Origin: Solirubrobacteraceae bacterium
GTDB lineage: Bacteria; Actinomycetota; Thermoleophilia; Solirubrobacterales; Solirubrobacteraceae
NCBI GenBank assembly: GCA_030038955.1
Contig: JASHQV010000214.1
Coordinates: 1-7,430 of the forward strand
Direction: 5' to 3'
DNA length: 7,430 bases
Every line of letters starts with the position of its first letter. The first letter of the stretch is position 1. The translations under genes were made by a program, and so were the position numbers. Under the pieces are notes generated by a model. It saw nothing but the letters and a program-made list of their open reading frames with translations. It had not been told where the DNA came from and ran no database searches. Shown piece after piece: positions 5,299-7,430 of the stretch.

Positions 5299-6954
5299 TC
5301 AGCCGCTCAGCGCGTATGTCTGGATGTCCTGCTCGAGCGTCCCGAGCGAGTCGTACGCGCCCGTGTGCACGTGCCGCAGCCCGCCTGCCGGCCCGATGAA
5401 GAAGGTCGTCGGGGTGCCCTCGATGCCGCCCGGGAGCAGCGAGTCGATCGCGCCCGGCGCGAGCGTGTAGCTGGGGTAGCTGACCGGGTGGCTCCTGAGG
5501 AACGCGCGGGCGTCGGCAGCGTTGGGGTCGTTGTAGTCGGCGCCGAGGAACGCGATCCGCTTGCCGTACAGCTCCGAGGCGCGCGCCAGCAGCCCGAACT
5601 CCTGCTGGCAGGGAACGCACCACGATGCCCAGATGTTGACGACCACCGGGTAGCCGCGGAGCGCGTGGATCCGCGCGAGCAGGCCCTTGGCCAACAACTG
5701 CCCCGCCTGCGCGTGCAGCGCCGCCAGCGGCGCCGGCGAGCCGGCCAGCCCCTGCTCCGCCGCGGCGGCGGACGTGCTGATGCTCGCCGGCAGCTTCGCG
5801 GTCGCCGCCTTGACGTCGCCCTCCAGCGTCGCCACCGTCGGCCACCCTACGGTGGAGGCATCCTCGTACCAGAGGAACTTGCCGGTGCCCGAAACGAGCA
5901 CGAACCACGGCTGGTCCTGGACCTCGTAGCCGTCGGCGATGCGGCCGCTGCGGTCGAGGGCGACCGGATACGCCAGCGGTCTGCGCAGGCCCGCCAGCAG
6001 CTTCGGCAGCGCCGCCGCGGACGGCTCGACGCTGGCCTCGTCGACCGCGGTCAGCTGTGGCAGCGCGCCGCCCTTGGCGGCCGCCGCGTAGCCGTTGAGC
6101 TCGTCGAGGTCGCGCCGCAGGTTCAGCACCTCGCGATCCCAGCTGTCGAAGAACACCAGCAGCCGGTCGCCGTGGCCGGGGCCGAGCTGCGTGCTGCCGC
6201 CGCCCACGAGCGGCGCCGTCGCGCGTCTGTTCGGGCCGATGCCCTTGACCGTCGCGTACGAGAGGTGGCTGTCGACCGCCGGATGGCCGGGAATCAGCCT
6301 GGAGGCCTCATCGGCGATCAGCTGCCCGAGCTGCGGCACGGCGGCGTACGACTGCGTCGTCAGGAAGAGGTCGCGGATCCGCCCTTGCGGGTCGATCACG
6401 TACAGCGCCGGCGTGTGGTCGATCAGGCCGCGCTGGATCTCGACGAGGATCTTGTATGCCTTCCACACCGCCTTCAGCTGCTTCAGCGAGCCCGTCAGGA
6501 AGTGCCACTGCCCGAGCAGGCCGTGCAGCTCCGTGTAGCTGAGCACGTCGTGGATCTTGCGAGCGTCGGGGTTGGCGTCGATGCCGAGCAGCTGCACGTC
6601 GCGGCCGGCGGAGCCGAGCATCCGCTTGGCGTCGAGCATCGCGGTCGTCGTCAGCGGGCAGATCGTCGTGCACTCGGCGTCGTTGAAAGCCAGCAGCACG
6701 ACCTTGCCGCGGTATGAGCTGAGGCTGATTCGATGGCCACGCTCGTCGGTCAGCGTGAAGTTCGGGGCGAGCCGCACGCCCCCCGAGGCGCCGGGATCGA
6801 GGTAAGGGTTGGTCGCCAGCAGCTGGGCGTTGCTGGCGGCGTGGGTGGCCGAGGAGCCGCCGCAGCCGGCCAGTGCCAGGCAGCCTCCGAGCAGCGCCAC
6901 GAGCAGGCAGCTGAACACAGCGGGTCGGAACTTTCGCGGTCGGATGCGCCTCAC
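5299..6954 (-). CDS. Three-domain lipoprotein: Sco copper chaperone, degenerate thioredoxin fold, TlpA-like thioredoxin
   Basis: From GTG 6954 the product is 551 residues. A basic n-region (RRIRPRKFR) and hydrophobic stretch lead to lipobox LAGC with the lipidated Cys at 31, so it should be anchored on the outer face of the membrane. Domain 1 (about 58-225) is Sco/SenC-like: CTTICP gives the CxxxC copper site (Cys95, Cys99), and DHTPALYVIDPQGR carries the copper-ligand His180. Domain 2 (about 245-385) keeps thioredoxin-fold landmarks (LLVFFDSW, YPVALDRSGRIADGY, VQDQPWFVLV), but the redox site reads W-D-R-E-V (272-276), so both cysteines are missing. Domain 3 (about 405-548) is TlpA/ResA-like, with WCVPC (Cys446, Cys449) and GTPTTFF supplying the cis-Pro (515). 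Sco proteins deliver copper to the CuA site of cytochrome oxidase subunit II and need reduced thiols; TlpA reduces ScoI and CoxB in Bradyrhizobium. Joining both in one chain suggests a built-in reductase. Upstream TTG 7005 is an alternative start that adds a Pro-rich stretch. GTG 6954 gives the classic signal, although its AGGAG runs into the start codon. Confidence 0.9.
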   Translation of the reverse strand: MRRIRPRKFRPAVFSCLLVALLGGCLALAGCGGSSATHAASNAQLLATNPYLDPGASGGVRLAPNFTLTDERGHRISLSSYRGKVVLLAFNDAECTTICPLTTTAMLDAKRMLGSAGRDVQLLGIDANPDARKIHDVLSYTELHGLLGQWHFLTGSLKQLKAVWKAYKILVEIQRGLIDHTPALYVIDPQGRIRDLFLTTQSYAAVPQLGQLIADEASRLIPGHPAVDSHLSYATVKGIGPNRRATAPLVGGGSTQLGPGHGDRLLVFFDSWDREVLNLRRDLDELNGYAAAAKGGALPQLTAVDEASVEPSAAALPKLLAGLRRPLAYPVALDRSGRIADGYEVQDQPWFVLVSGTGKFLWYEDASTVGWPTVATLEGDVKAATAKLPASISTSAAAAEQGLAGSPAPLAALHAQAGQLLAKGLLARIHALRGYPVVVNIWASWCVPCQQEFGLLARASELYGKRIAFLGADYNDPNAADARAFLRSHPVSYPSYTLAPGAIDSLLPGGIEGTPTTFFIGPAGGLRHVHTGAYDSLGTLEQDIQTYALSG

Positions 6955-7057
6955 TCCTGTTCGGGTGCTGGCGATCTGAGGTGGTGGGGCGGCGGGGGTT
7001 GGCAAGCAGCGTACCTCGCGATCGGTCTGCGCTTTCGAGGGTAATACGCTCGCCGTG
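6955..7057. promoter_or_regulatory. Divergent promoter region between the lipoprotein and MFS genes
   Basis: This 103-bp gap must hold both promoters. The hexamer TACGCT, fitting the actinobacterial -10 pattern TAnnnT, occurs on the plus strand at 7045-7050 and on the minus strand at 7013-7008, back to back. From the plus copy, transcription would begin around 7057-7058, at the MFS start codon, so a leaderless mRNA is possible. From the minus copy the lipoprotein transcript would have a leader of roughly 45-50 bases. Neither has a recognisable -35 at the expected distance, so these are weak candidates. Confidence 0.3.
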
Positions 7058-7430
7058 ATGACGACGACCGTCGCCACCGCTGAGCCGCTCTCGCGCCGCC
7101 GGCGCCTGGCGGTGCTCGGCATCTGCTCGATGAGCCTGTTGATCGTGGGGCTCGACATCACGATCGTGAACGTCGCGCTGCCGGCGATCCATCGTGCCTT
7201 CAACGCGCCGATCGATGGGCTGCAGTGGACGATCGACGCCTACACGCTGGTGCTCGCCAGCCTGCTGATGCTGTCGGGCTCGACCGCCGACCGGATCGGC
7301 CGCAAGCGCGTGTTCATGGTCGGCCTGAGCGTGTTCACGGCCGGCTCCGCGCTGTGCGCGGCGGCGCCCAGCCTCGATGCGCTGATCGCCGCCAGGGTGC
7401 TGCAGGCGGTCGGCGGCTCGATGCTCAACC
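7058..7430 (+). CDS. N-terminal part of a DHA2-type (EmrB/QacA-like) MFS drug exporter, cut by window end
   Basis: 124 codons are visible and the frame is open at the window edge. A basic N-terminus (SRRRRL, 12-17) precedes TM1 (about 18-40), which ends in LDITIVNVALPAI (32-44), the conserved LDxTIVNVALP motif found in DHA2 transporters with 14 membrane segments. TM2 (about 59-75) leads to GSTADRIGRKRVFM (74-87), MFS motif A. TM3 (about 87-103) is followed by IAARVLQAVGGSML (110-123), the R-x-x-Q-G-like motif B. The family exports drugs and other hydrophobic compounds by proton antiport; the substrate cannot be told from this fragment. ATG 7058 is chosen, and the adjacent in-frame GTG 7055 is equally possible. 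The nearest purine-rich stretch (GAGGG, 7037-7041) is 16 bases from the ATG, too far for normal initiation, which fits the possible leaderless start. It diverges from the Sco/TlpA lipoprotein gene. Confidence 0.9.
   Translation, partial: MTTTVATAEPLSRRRRLAVLGICSMSLLIVGLDITIVNVALPAIHRAFNAPIDGLQWTIDAYTLVLASLLMLSGSTADRIGRKRVFMVGLSVFTAGSALCAAAPSLDALIAARVLQAVGGSMLN

Noticed and set aside
4925..5908. 327-codon minus-strand frame spanning the terminator
   Set aside because: It runs through the TSUP gene in antisense and through the lipoprotein gene out of frame; no recognisable domain.
5242..6717. 491-codon plus-strand frame opposite the Sco/TlpA gene
   Set aside because: Low-complexity Arg/Gln/Val/Glu-rich translation, covers the terminator and lies entirely antisense to a gene with clear motifs.
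6955..7203. Extension of the lipoprotein frame upstream to 7203
   Set aside because: It overlaps the MFS gene on the other strand and would bury the lipoprotein signal peptide well inside the chain.

Overview
The window is GC-rich DNA with strongly G/C-biased third codon positions, GTG starts and little intergenic space. This points to a high-GC actinobacterium. The family mix (an amino-acid permease fused to two universal-stress domains, a secreted WSxP/PQxAV repeat protein, a Sco/TlpA lipoprotein) would suit a soil lineage such as Thermoleophilia/Solirubrobacterales. That placement is inference from style, not from a marker gene.

Layout. (1) 2-325 (+) is the C-terminal end of a repeat protein whose start lies outside the window. 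(2) 317-474 is a 158-bp imperfect palindrome whose two arms pair in constant register, probably a miniature foldback or MITE-like element; its left arm supplies the last two codons and the stop of that gene. (3) 540-2933 (-) encodes an APC-type permease with two C-terminal UspA-like domains. (4) 2934-3125 is a divergent intergenic region with two competing small stems. (5) 3126-4415 (+) encodes a citrate synthase homologue in which the catalytic histidine of the GP-x-H-GGAN motif is arginine, although the other catalytic residues remain. (6) 4464-5219 (+) encodes a TSUP (TauE/SafE) membrane transporter, probably co-transcribed with it. (7) 5229-5258 is a perfect 13-bp-stem bidirectional terminator. 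(8) 5299-6954 (-) encodes a lipoprotein made of a Sco domain, a cysteine-less thioredoxin-like domain and a TlpA-like domain. (9) 6955-7057 is a divergent promoter region. (10) 7058-7430 (+) is the start of a DHA2-type MFS exporter, cut by the window edge.

How the genes work together. There is no single obvious pathway. The Sco/TlpA lipoprotein looks like a self-contained copper-delivery and thiol-reduction module for extracytoplasmic assembly of a CuA centre. The citrate synthase-like protein and the TSUP transporter may form a small unit linking a CoA-dependent or carboxylate-binding protein to organic-anion or sulfonate export, but this rests on adjacency alone. The most unusual items are the substituted citrate synthase, the three-domain redoxin lipoprotein and the foldback element. 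No phage, CRISPR, tRNA, rRNA or transposase gene was seen.
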